A stretch of DNA of 64,000 nucleotides from Tranzscheliella williamsii (taxonomy: Eukaryota > Basidiomycota > Ustilaginomycetes > Ustilaginales > Ustilaginaceae), in NCBI GenBank assembly GCA_023212725.1, contig JALBYF010000049.1:62001-126000 (forward strand), in the 5' to 3' direction. Every line of letters begins with the position of its first letter. The first letter of the stretch is position 1. Position numbers and translations under genes: made by a program. Shown here one piece after another: positions 22,360-34,400 of the stretch. The notes beneath the pieces are model-generated. The model searched no databases and was not told the DNA's origin. It worked only from the letters and a program-made list of their open reading frames with translations.

Positions 22360-22648
22360 TGTTGGATTCTCGCGCAACGGTTTGACAGAGCACTGAAGTC
22401 TAGGATTGCGACAACATCAATCAACGGCAAGTAAGTATGTACAACAATGGTATGATGTGAGTGGTAATCATGATACCGTTGGGAAGGGGACTGACTAGTC
22501 TAGTTCTCCTGTCGTGTGGGTACCAGGTCTAGGGGCACACGCAGCGCCAGGAGGCCCGAGCTCCTGGCGGTCCCGAGAAGCGGCGATGCTCGGCATCGCT
22601 GCTGCCTGCAGCTGGTCTCGAGCCGATGGCTCGCTCGAGCCTTCAACA
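22360..22648 (-). mobile_element. Solo LTR, copy 4, the longest
   Basis: 289 bases in reverse orientation, TGTTGG to TTCAACA, bounded by GTTGC on both sides (22355-22359 and 22649-22653). It shares GCACACGCAGCGCC, GAGCTCCTGGCGGTCCC and CAGCTGGTCTCGAGCC with copies 1 and 2 but is visibly diverged. It has extra sequence near 22470-22500, so it represents an older subfamily with copy 3. Confidence 0.85.
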
Positions 22649-22770
22649 GTTGCATCGCGGCCTGCTCATCTCGAATAGATTAAGGCTCGGTAAGGTAAAC
22701 TCTGTGCATGCACTTGCTCGTACTACTGCTTTGGAATCACAAATACAAATTCTGATGAATATGAAAATAA

Positions 22771-22900
22771 TCACTAGGGTTTAACGTACTTTGGGACCGC
22801 GCTTCCATGCTCCAAATCGTGCTTCCAGAGGCATCGGGACCACTTTAGCAGGAGCGGTGGCGTGCAATCGCGTTTCCACAGGTGCGTTAAACCCTGGTGA
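22771..22900. mobile_element. 130-base element with 19-base terminal inverted repeats
   Basis: Left end TCACTAGGGTTTAACGTAC mirrors right end GTGCGTTAAACCCTGGTGA with two mismatches over 19 bases. It has no coding capacity. A target duplication is not evident. A third MITE-like family in the window, supported only by the inverted termini. Confidence 0.5.
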
Positions 22901-23589
22901 ATGTGATCGATATGCGATACTTGAAGCACAAGCTTGAGCTTAGTGGGATGAATGCATCACCATTGCGCGACGCCCATCTTTAGATCCCAACGTCGGTAAT
23001 GTCAGCGATGTACATACAGCGGCGTTCCTGCACAGAAGAGAGAAGAAACGAAATTTGGCTAGCTAAAAGCCCACAGCTTGACTGCACAAAAGACGCTTCA
23101 GAGGGCGGCAGGTGAGGTTGTAGCTAAGCAGTACATATATATAGTGTTGCCTTCCCGTTACATCAAGAGTCAGCTTGACGACGGTAGAGCCCATAGTTGG
23201 CTTCCATCTGATCAGAACGCACAGCCGTGACGGACGGAAGTGCCCACTACGCAGCGGAAAGTGCGGAAAGGTTCTGAAACTTTGCCAGCTTATGAAGTCT
23301 TCCCTTTCGCCATCTAATACCTCTCGCCTCTAGACAATCGCCAGCCTCCTACTGACACGTCTGGTCTTCTTTCTTAGCCAAGGTGGCACGTTGGCACGCT
23401 TCCATTTGTCCCGTTTTCTGCGGACAACAAAGGTTCGACGATGCTTTCGCATAAAAGGGCAACGCCAGAACGCAGTCTCTACTAAGCTACCTGCGATTCA
23501 CAGCCTATCGCTCCTTCTTACCGCCTAGCAAGCCGAGCTCTCGCGGCTGACTTCTTCGTACGCCGTCGTGCTAGGAGGAACTGAAAAAA

Positions 23590-26285
23590 ATGGTAGCTCC
23601 GACCGCAGCGCACAATGCTGTCCAGAAGGCTGCGTGGGATGCTGCGAGTGAGGCTGCGGATGATGCTGCTCAAGATTCTGCAACCTCTAACGATGCTTCG
23701 CTACTCCAGCTCTGCTGTCTTCCTCTTTGTCCTCTGCCATTCCGGCCAATTCGAGGCTCGGCATCTTGGACGGGTCAGACCCTGTTCTGTCTAAGAACCC
23801 TCAATCTTTAGCTTCGGTCTGCGGTGCAGTTCTCCAGCTCCCTGCCTTTTCTACCTCCTCATGCAGCCTTTCCCACGAGGTCACAGTGACGGGCGCTGAC
23901 ATGCAAATGTGCCACAACATCGAAAGCACTCCTGACCCGGTAGAAAACAGCATGGCACTAAGCCTTGGCATCGGCGGAAGTTTTAAACAGACAGAAAAAG
24001 AGTCGGATAAGCCCCTGTGCATATGGCAGGACCCTAAAATGCCAGAGCACCTCGCAGAAGAACTTCGATCCTTTTTGCTGTGCATACAGAAGGACAAAGA
24101 GCAAGCACAGAAGGACATCGAGCAATTACAGAAGGACAATGAGCAATTACAGAAGGACAAAGAGAGAGAAAAAAGGGACAAGGAACAAGCCGAACGTAGG
24201 GCAAGACTCGAGTGTCAAGAAGAAAAGTTACACGAATGAAGGGGGAAGGAGCGAGAAAAGCGGGAGAAGGAGCTTGCCCTTGAAAAGGCACAGCACAACG
24301 AGCAGATGTTGAAGCCCGCCACACTCCCCTGGGTAGCATCCTTTGATCGAAGACCTTCTTCGCTCACGCATCCTTCCTCAAAAAGAAATGATTGACGGGA
24401 CGCAGGGATCCGCGACCCTTCATCAGCAGAAAAGGCTTCCCAGGTGTGTCACCTACGACAACAACATGGCGAATCCTGTTGCTAGTGCTGCTCCTGCCAT
24501 TGTACGCATCCTAGGCGAAGATGCCTTTTTCCTCCCTCGTGCGGAATTGCTTGGAACGAAACATCATATTGAGCAGCATCGGAGCGAAAGACTGGAGCTC
24601 ATCAGCAGACGAGTATGTGACGATCTGGTTACTCCCAACGCCATCCGTGTCGTAAACGAGCTGTTCGCTCGCCGCTCTTCCTTACGCGGCGCCGACGGGT
24701 CTGTTCTATCGGGGTTTGAAGAGCTGAATCGGTTGTTTCCCCTGCTGGATGGGAACCAGGCTGCACAGCATGAGCAGCAGAAGCTACATTTCAGTGCAGA
24801 GCGTCCGTCAGGCCTGCCCTGGGCTAGCAGTCAGCAGGAAGCCTTACCCACCAGCCTTCTTGAGCGAGGACTCGGCCCATTCGAACAAGTCACAAGCTTG
24901 CCATCCCTCGGCATGGTAGTGCAGAAAGACAGGCGGAAGCAAGCAGATGGGTATTTCTTCACGACACTCAATAGGCCCAACGCGAACGCTTCCGATGACC
25001 TTGATTCCAACCTGTCCGAGTCCAACCAGTCACTGGTCACCCCGATTGAATGCAAACCTTCCACAGTTTTCAAGCAAAGCAATCTACGTGCCCTCTGGGC
25101 GCCAGTAGGGGGCCCATCCCGTGCCGACTTAGCTTCGACCACGACTCCTAGCATTGAGCTGAAATCATTCTTGGATAGTGGAAATACCGGAAGCCACTAT
25201 GGCCTCGTCTGCAACATCAGATCAGCCAGATATATGATTATGCAGTTCTGGCGGTTGCCCATGCAGCTTGCTAACAAGCAACGACGTTACAATGTTCTTC
25301 TTCCTCGACTTCGACAATCAGCAACTTGACTCTTTTCAATATTTCAATGTACCGCAGCGGGAGCCGAATGCCCCTCTGGCATCATCGCTCTTGCTTCATG
25401 TCGTTGTTTTCCTGCTCCGTGCCCTGAACTGCACCTTGTCTATAGACAATGCGACGCGGCAAGCTTGGATCGATCAAGCATGCAACGCTACTTTCAGTGT
25501 AGCCGGTAGATTAGGTGAAGGAAAGGACGCCTTCACCGCAGGAGCCTGAAAGAGATGATGACGACCATGCAAGAGACCCAAATTTCATTGGCGATCGTGG
25601 AACGAACCGAGGCGGTTATGGAGCCAGAAGCTCTCCACGCAAAACTCGACAAACTGGTCAACCGCCCCCGGCCGCCCCAGAAGGTCGATCAGGACACCAA
25701 GCTCAAAACCGAGTGTTGGATGCAAGCGAAGGTCAGTTCGGCAACAACACTGGAAACTCTGATCATCAGTCTGCTTGCGCTCCAGCTGATGCCTATAAGC
25801 CTCCATCGCCCAAACTGGCGGGTACTGGATCGCTCAGATGCTTGAGAGAGCCAGGCGAAGAGCTGCACTTCATCGATCGACGACCACAGGTGAGTTATAA
25901 TTGGTGCTCCATCAAATGCCTTCTTGGCCTCAAGTATGGACTGTACATGGATCCACAGTGCCCGAACTATCCGCTTCACACAAATCCTTACCGCCCAGGG
26001 ATATCTCCCAGTCCAGTGCTCGGCTGTGTACCCAAGGAAGTGCCAGACAGGGTTCCAAAGCATAGCTTGTCCATGAAGCAGCTCCTTAGCGACCTTGAGC
26101 AGGCGCTTCAAATGCAGCAGATTTTGAACCGATCACTCACAGGTAATTACGGCCTACTTCAGACAGGCTTCATTGCGCAGCGGTTGAGGTCACTTAGTTC
26201 GAGATTTACCTCACTTCGTCCACTTTACCCGTTTGGGTATGTTCCGGCGTTGTCCCCACTGACAATGGGCAGAGCCTTGTTGTAA
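23590..26285 (+). pseudogene. Decayed nuclease-kinase paralogue, kinase domain lost
   Basis: Translated in shifting frames, this stretch follows the intact protein at 58153 from its coiled coil to past its cysteine motif: a charged coiled coil (24080-24235), an ILGEDAFFLP segment, the nuclease core with QADG and ExK (IECKPS near 25045), LTSNDVT, RQAWIDQACNAT, and WCSIKCLLGLKYGL. Breaks: a frame change near 23700, TGA at 24237-24239, a frame change near 24340, two between 25180 and 25265, and one near 25530. Similarity stops near 26150, so the whole kinase domain is absent. The ATG at 23590 has an A-rich lead-in, and a TATATATA stretch lies at 23132-23145, so a promoter may remain. Not expected to make a full protein. 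Confidence 0.8.
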
Positions 26286-29200
26286 TGCGAGATCCATTGA
26301 AATACAAAATCAACTCTTGTGTCGCGAGTCTCTCCGCCTTTGCATTCCCCTCCTTGCTACACATTGGGAGCGGATAGAAATTAGCGGTATCTTCGACGCC
26401 GGCGCGCCGTCTATGCATCGCGTCTCAGGGGCACTGCAAGCTCACCTTACTGACGGTTTGTGGGCCGCGGCCAGTTCATCAGAAGGAATCCAGTCCTTTT
26501 GCTGTTTGGGCTGTGTCCGACCTCTCTAGCCTCAATCATCAACGGTCTATTAAGCCTCTCTGCGCGGTCAGAATTTGCGCCACAAGCTTCGCCACCGGCT
26601 TTGAATTCAGCGTGAATATTGCTTTTCCCCTTCCGCCCGCGGCCTTACCTCGCGTTTTGTATTTTTGCACGCCGGCTATGACTCTGCTCATGAACGACAG
26701 TAAACAACGGAGGAACTGTGAATCTCCTGTTTAAGCTGAAGCGGCAGATAAGAGTCCATGCGGAAGGCCACAGGCCTAAACCAATACATGCTGAACGTGA
26801 GGGTTGCGAGATGTGAACCAACACTAGCCCATACTTACTTTGGCTCCATTTCTGTATCTGCCCAGGTGTAACCGACCCGGGTTATGTATCCAAGAGTTAA
26901 GTGGAGAGATTTGGAGCCTGCAAACCTCACCTCCAACCTGCCGGCGGTGGGGAAATTCTTCCGTTGTCCATGGTGCCAGGTGGTCCACGCTGCGTGAGAC
27001 TCGATCCTACCCCTGCGAGCCTGATGATATTCTCACATGTTTTGCATGGGAGCATACAGGGGACAATGAACCAGTTACGTTGAAGCTCTGCGTTGAGTGA
27101 CGCAGCCGTGATGACGTTCCGCCAATGTTGCCAGGCAAAGCCCGCAAGCACGCTATGTTCCTTGCCCTTGTTTCTCGCCGTCTTCCTCGTCCGTCGGCCT
27201 TATCGCCCGTTTCTAACAGCCTGCTTGGCAGTCTCCTTGCCTGAATTGCCGCCCCAGCTCCTTGACAATCTCCTCATCCAGCTCCTCGTCCGTCTCCTTT
27301 TGCCGTTCCCTCGCTCGGCTTCTCGCCCAGCAAAGTGCGTCCCCACAGCTCGCTTAAGCATCACTTGCGAGTATGCCGACCTTGAGGTTTGCGAGTTTGC
27401 TTCGCTGAAAGCTCTCCTCCTCGTGCCCTCCTCCCTGCCCTTTCCCGCGCCCAACAGCACCGTAGCTATCTTCTGCCTATACCTCCCTCCTTCCCCCCAA
27501 ACCGTTTTCCTCGCTTGTATCGAGATCACGCCTTGAATCACATATTTGCTTGAGGGAGAAACTCGCCAAAATCGCTAGTATTGCCCTGATCGGAGGAAGA
27601 GGTAACGTATACGGATAGAATATGCGCAGAAATGCGGCAGACTTCACGAGAGCATCAGGAGAGAAGAAAAGACGCCGTCCGGTAGCCTTCTATAAACTGT
27701 CCGCCTGGCCCACAGCCGCGCGTTGCTTGTCAACACCAGAGATTGATGGCGACGCATCATAGCATTTCCCGGTGATGCGTTTGCTTTCATGTCCAAGAGC
27801 GAAAACGGCGGTGCCCTCTTGGCATTAGGGGGCAAAGATGCCGTGTCATCGGCGGCTGGAGGCGGAGCTGCCATAGTGGCGGCCAGTTTTACACGCAGCA
27901 GGTGCTAAGGCAGGACCAATTGCAGGCCGTCAGCCGCTATGCATCCGTTTGGAGCCCCCTCCATGATGATCCATGCTAGTGCCGACCGAAGCAGGCGGTC
28001 GGGCCCTTCATCGCGCCCGAGCAATTCGATCATTTGTCCAGCCTTAGCTAAACCGCATATTCACTAACCACTGAGGTTACCGCTAGGCTCTGCTAAAAAG
28101 ATTGTAGTCGGTCCTCGCTGACGTACGTTGCGTCTGCAATTCCTTCCGTTTCTTCAGCTCTCCGCCGCATCGGCTGTTCTGCTTGGACGCTGTGGTTGGA
28201 CACTCTGCTTGCATCCTTCCCTGGGCCTCAGGGTCCGAAACCCGCAAGCGTCGCTACACCCCCTCTTTTTTTCCTTCTCAGAACAGGAGTATGAAAGAGT
28301 TATGGCCAGCTCCTGAACGCATCCATTGACTGTTTCGGCCATATAAGAGAGGCCCGAGAATGTGATTGGGAGGACAACGAAGCCACCAGCGGCCGGAATC
28401 ATCATTCTGTCGTTCGCGAACCAACCAACGCGCTATCTTAGATCCGAGCGTTGGACCCTGTAATAGGGGCCGGATAGCATGAGACCCCCAATGGTGCTTG
28501 GTGGCTGTAGTCAACGTAAAGGCGTCAGAACGGCGCAGACGTCTGGAGGGGAGGTTGTGGTTAATGAAGGATGGACCAACAGCCAGCCCTTCTACATCGA
28601 GCTTGGTACCCTCCTTTGTTGCCTGGAGGAGGACGTCACGCAGCCCGCCCAGGCATGCACGTCGCGTCGCGCAGCTCGCCCAGGCAGGCCTTATCGGACT
28701 CGACCGAGACACCAAGACAGAAGGACAGCGCAGCGTCCTCCCTCACAATCGTACACGGCGCCCCGAGGCCGACCTGCGGCTGACGCAGAATGGCAGCGTG
28801 AAGAGCGCATACAGCCTGGCAACGGCGGTCGAAACCTGCGCAGAGCTCACGACACAGTCTAGGGGGGGATGTTAGCGGGCATGCGGTGCCGGGCCGAGGC
28901 GGCCCAGGTACATAACGGCAAGCAGCAATGACAACTGCTGCACAATGCACCGATGCTTGTCGATGTGCCGCACGCAGTCGCACGCAGCCGTGTGCCGAGC
29001 ATACGGCTGCACTTCTATGCCACCACGGGCCTGCACGGCTAGCTCGAGCCGGCGCTTATCTCGACCACACACTGTCTGCGCATGATGGAAGAGGGCCCTG
29101 AGAGTGCACGCGAGCAACACCCGTTGGGCTCAAACGTCGAAAGCCGCGCCTGGTCCGCAAGAAAGAGTCCTTCGGATTCAGATTGACCTTCTCCGTGCTG

Positions 29201-29627
29201 AGGCTGCGCTTAGCCGCTGGGCCGCATGCAAACCCTCCCCACAGCGTGCCAGCCCGCGCGCCTTCCGGTGGACCACTTTCGAAAGGGGGTACATGTACAG
29301 CCTGACCAGAGAGATATCGAGCAATGGCCCAGAGTAGTAGTTCCGATGCGGGCTGACCATTTGGGTGTATTGCATGTTCGTTAGGAATGAGATGCAACCA
29401 GCGGCCATGATTAGCAGTGGGAGAGCTTGCAGCGCTACTGAAGGCTTGGGTATACTTCAGCTATCCGAAGTTCACAAACCTGTTGGAAAGTGGAAACAGG
29501 TTTTGTACGGTGGAAACGCGTTTCCAGCGGTGCATGAGCTCCTAGTGTATTTACAACCGTACGTACTCAAGCCGTGTTCAGTGAGCGCGAGGAATTTGCA
29601 GAAGAGGCTTATTTCAAAGTACAGTCT
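26286..29627. other. Stretch without a supported gene
   Basis: Overlapping frames on both strands, for example 27093-27536 plus (147 codons, leucine/proline-rich) against 27541-27200 minus, 28498-28875 plus, and 29397-29056 minus. None carries a domain, and opposing frames are equally open because of local base bias. I call no gene. Confidence 0.3.
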
Positions 29628-29790
29628 ATTCAACTCGACAAAAGTCGGATGTTTCCACCTGTTTGAGCCAGGCCTGAACCACGCGTACTAGCTTAGTACA
29701 CTGCCTTGCGAGTATTAAATCGAAAGGCAAGCAAGCGGGCTTAGGCGGTTGGTTTCATCTTCGCTAGGCGGAGATCAGGACTGATGGGTG
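29628..29790. repeat. Dispersed repeat copy B
   Basis: Diverged copy of 5080-5225 in the same orientation, sharing ATTCAACTCGA, AAAAGTCGGA, GCCAGGCCTGAA and the GGCAAGCAAGCGGGCTTA arm. The opposite foldback arm seen in copy A is missing. Confidence 0.55.
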
Positions 29791-31448
29791 GTCTGCTGTC
29801 GCTTGACAGATGTCATGCATATAACCCCCCGACCATTGTTCATCAACGCTCGGTGCAGGAAAGCATCCTCACCGCAATGTTGTCACTTCGCTTGAGTGAC
29901 GACGCACTTTCCCAACGCCGGTGATCCACACCACATGTCCTGGGACGAATTGCGTGTATGGCTCATCGGCAGGCCCAACATGAATCAAATCAAGTTTGTG
30001 TGGTTTTGTCATCGGACTTCAGTAATTTGGCTTTGATGCGCTGCTGGCCCGCGAAATACAGTATGAATCTCGACAGTAAGCTGTTACGTTTCGCGCCCCG
30101 ATCTATGCCCGCTACTACCTCGCTATCTTCACATAGAGGCTGTGTGCGATTCTTAGGGTTAAAGAAAAATCTCCATATAGCCATGAGCTCAATGCCTATA
30201 GTATGAAGGGAAGAGGAAGCGGACCTCCTGTGACACCTCGCAGCAAGTCCGGTGTCTGATAGTGGGTTTACTTTCGAGGACCGCCGGGGCAGGAGCTTGG
30301 ATTGACCCCTTTACCGAAAGCGGTTGTCTGTGTTGCGTTCGGTCGTGTAGTACCACTTTGTTTAGCTTGCTGAATGCCTACAAGCGTCAGGGCATATTCA
30401 CCCTGCGAAATACTAAGACGGTAAGTCGGTGTGTCAGTTGGCAATACGCGAGCAAACGGACATACCAGGTTGTCGAGCATAAGGCTTCTCGACGGTGAAC
30501 CAGGACGAGGCGGATTGAATACGCCTGAGAAGCTTGAGACCAGTGACACCTCTTGCACTGGGAATTCTGGGGCTCAACAAACACTGTCTGGAAGCACGCT
30601 AGATAGGGGGAGTGTGATGCCTCAATACTGTGACTGCGCAAGCGAGTTTCAGTCTTACAGCAGCACCGACACCAACATAGCGCGCATGCGCTTAGTAAGA
30701 GTATATGTACTGTACAGTACATACAATGTGAATCACAACTGGACAAAACCACGAACACAAAGCGTCGGCATAGATTCAAGGCTTTTCCAAGTGACCATCA
30801 ATCACAATAATGCCTGTACAGTTTTAGCTCGTCCTGACCGTTCTCACTGAGATAGACGTACAAGAACAGTTCTATCTTTGACTGACTTGGTCGATTGAGG
30901 GCTGCGCCGATTCGAATCAAAAGCATCGCTACAGATTCGCTTCTTCCCGATCACCTATTCTTCGGCCTCGCGTGAATCCTAATTCTAAATGCTAATAACG
31001 ACACGATCAAGTACGGATACCTGGATATAAGATCGACTCAGCTATTGGCCGGAATGTTCACGGCTGTTGGATCGAGTGATTGAGCCTAGAAAGACCAAGC
31101 TATGTACGAAGCTAACCTGGTTGCTGCGTCTAGATTGAAACCGCGCTCACTTTGAACGCGCAGCCAGGTGCGACTGAAGAGCTGATGTGCTGGTTTTCTC
31201 CTTCAGCACATAGTGATCGCAGACCGCACGAGAGCAAAGCAAAGAGCAAAATCAAAAACCAACAAAACAAAGGGCAAAATAAAAAACCCACCTACGCTTC
31301 GCTCGCAGCTTAGCCTTCTTCCCTACCTTGTCATCGCTTCCCCACCTGTTCATCCTCTGCAACGTCATTGCTAAACTCCTGTAACAAGCAAGAGCGGAGC
31401 TTACATCCCCTCGTACTACCGTGAATCTTGCAGCACTCCATTCGCATT
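29791..31448. other. Upstream region of the F-box gene
   Basis: No gene is supported. Just upstream of the F-box gene lies an A-rich, AAAGC/AAAAC-rich tract (31225-31290), of the sort seen in fungal promoters, followed by a pyrimidine-rich leader (31300-31420). No clear TATA box at a standard distance. Confidence 0.3.
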
Positions 31449-34400
31449 ATGTCCGAGTCTAACACCAACACCAACCCCTCAAAGCCAAGCGATTCTTCTC
31501 CAGGCCACAGGCTGGAAGACGCTGACGCAGAGGCTGTCGAGCACCAAATCACGCCGTCCGGCACGCTGCTTCTCCATTGGCTCTATCTCGGCCAAGATGA
31601 GGAGAGAAGTGCTGAAATTGATGCAATCATACGAGCCTTCGAACATCGTTGCCTCCCTGATGAGAGCGGAAACAGAGCCAGAGTACCTTTGAGCTCCTCC
31701 TTGCAGGTTTTCATAGAGCTTCTAGGCGAGCTTTCCCGTTGTTTCCTGCACCCTAAATGCCCGAGTAGCTTGAAGAAGCTCTTGTATAAAGATAATGGCC
31801 GTGAAATCTTGACGGAGCTGCTGTTGATCGATGATCAACAGCTCCTTCTCTATGTTCTTGATCTTTATAGTGGTGCAAGGCGCAGCGGCTCGACTTTTGA
31901 CGTGCTCTGTCTCGCTCTCTGTTATTACCAAGAGCACAGAAACGAGCGTAATCACAGAAACGAGAATTCTCTACAGTGCGCGGCTAGCACCCCGCAACAA
32001 CGCTCTCGTTTGCTGCCTGAATTGCTAGGGTCAACATGGCTCGTTCCTCGCCTCCACGAGCATGAAGGGGTCCTTGACATGGAAATGGAGAAGCTAGAGG
32101 AAATACGTTTAGTTGCTCGCCTAGACACTGGTATGGATCGGGCTGCACGCGAAGTCAAGCTCCAGCAAGCACTTTCGACCCTGCTGATTGCACTAGGCTT
32201 CAGCTTGTCGACCTTCAACCGCCCTACCTGGCTTCATCCTCTCTTTAGCTTTACTGAAACCAAAACCACAAGATTCCACAGCTTTTCCAGACAGTATAGC
32301 CCAAGGGAGGATATCGCTGAGCTGCTGGATGTTCTCGACCAGCACCTGAAAGTTGAACCACACGTGTCGACCGTACAACTGCTGGAACATCTTCTCTGGA
32401 ATTGCTTAAAATTGCAAGATCGCCACCTTTCATCGCCCAGCAGCACAACGGCACAACGACAACGTATCAGAAACCTTTCGACGACACAATGGATAGTGTG
32501 CAACGACCGGAACGCAGCATCTGATTTGCTGCAATACGAGCACTGTCTTCAAGCCTTCGAAACCCTCTTCCTATTCCCTCAGACGGGCTATCAGAACGAG
32601 ACAGAGCAAGCGCTGGCCCAGTATCTGCACCAGCTTGAACCTGCTCGGGAGGAGTTCTGCCAGCATGCACCGCAGTGGATCATTGATCTCTTTCAAAATG
32701 GATCGATTCACTTGAATGTAAAGTTATGCCTATCTATCGCCGAAGGGTATCGCAAGTCGCATCTTCGAGCCTCGGTCGTAGAAGTCATAGAGCACATGCT
32801 CTCTTCTCAAGCTGCCGCGTATGGTGGCGGTGTATGCAAAGCCATAGAACAACCAACCCTGCCGCTGTCGTACTGGCTCGACGTCAGGGATCACAATGAT
32901 ATGGCAGTGGAGGCGAAGACCACATATCTTCACTGGGTGTTGCTCTACGCCTCACGCCAGGAGTGGCGAAGGCTACTTTATGTGTTAGAACAGGCTTTGC
33001 TGCCCCACACTCGGAAGAAGGACTTTCCCGAATGGCTCATGTCCTTGTTTTACCAAGACGGTGACGTTCGCGGTGTGCCGAGACTGAACCCGCTTCTTTG
33101 CACAGTTTCAACATACGAAATTTTAACCACTTTGAGCCAAGTCCACAAGTACCTCAGACCTTACGCTTCTGAACTAGAACGCTTGCAGTATGTCCTGCAA
33201 CGGGTTGGTAACTTATATCAATTGCATTCGGAGACGATGCAAGACGCCCTGAGCGCAGAGCAGCAGACTCGAACGGAGGAGCTCTTCTTCTGGTTCGAAC
33301 AAACGCATCCTGAAACCCATAGCAGTAATAGAACGATGAGGGTATACATTCCGAAAAAACAATGGAGGAAGGCACTTGATGCTCTTGAAGCTCAGATGCA
33401 AGCTCATGTGTCGCATGCTTCTTTCCCTGCATGGCTCCGCATTCTATTTCTCTGGAACGAGGCCAAAGCTGTGTGGGAGCTCAAGTCCGAGGTCCGGGAT
33501 AGATTCAGCATTTGCCTCTATGGATCTCTTGCCGCTATGTACGATTGCGTCCAGCCAAAAGCTCCCACCGTGTTCCGCCTGCAACAAGTGCTTTTCTCAA
33601 TATCGAGACATTTGGGGTATTCTTGCAAAGAAGATCTCAACGTGACACCCCTCCATAGAGCTGAACAGCTTCAAAGATGGATTTTCCTGAGCAGAAGGCC
33701 TGCCTTGATCCACTCATTTGAGCATCTCATTACGCAAACCTCTGCGCTCATACCTTCGCTTGTCCGAGCTTTTGCCATCTTGCTACATCGCATGGCGTCC
33801 TTCTCAAACGAACCTGGTTTTCCACCGTGGCTACAACCCCTCTCGGCAGAAAAGTTTCACGGCAGCTCTATGCAGATTGGTCTTATAAGGTACGGCCCAG
33901 CTATCCAACGCTCAATCTGTTGCTACCGTAACACCCTATACAAAAATGAATTTTCCCCGGTTTTGGCAATCGATAACGTCCTTTCCGAACTTTCTAGCGG
34001 CAAGCTCGATGATCTTGCAAATCCTGGCCCTTCTACTTCGAGCGAACAGCGTGCTCAGGAGCTCTTGTTTTGGTGGAGCTTTGCTTCGGCTGAGCAATAT
34101 CCATGCAGACTACGCGTAGCTGACAACAGACTCGCCCGTTGTCAAGATTTGGTAAGCTACGGTTTTAGTCTTAGAACTGACTATGCCCGGAAGACCCTTG
34201 AAGACTCCCTGGAAGTTATCCTCAGTGCCTTTCATCCGTTGCTGAGCCGCTCTGACTTCCCCGATTGGTTGCGCAAGGTCTTCATTGTCAAGAAAAAGAA
34301 AAGTGACGAGTGGGGATGTCCCGAGGATGTCTTGCAAACCAATTCCAGGCATTTCCGCGACACTTTCAACGGTCGTTGCCCTACGCCTACTGGAAAATCC

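Noticed and set aside
27093..27541. 147-codon plus frame with hydrophobic runs as a membrane protein
   Set aside because: The plus strand here is pyrimidine-rich, which yields leucine/proline-rich frames by default; the opposing strand is open too.
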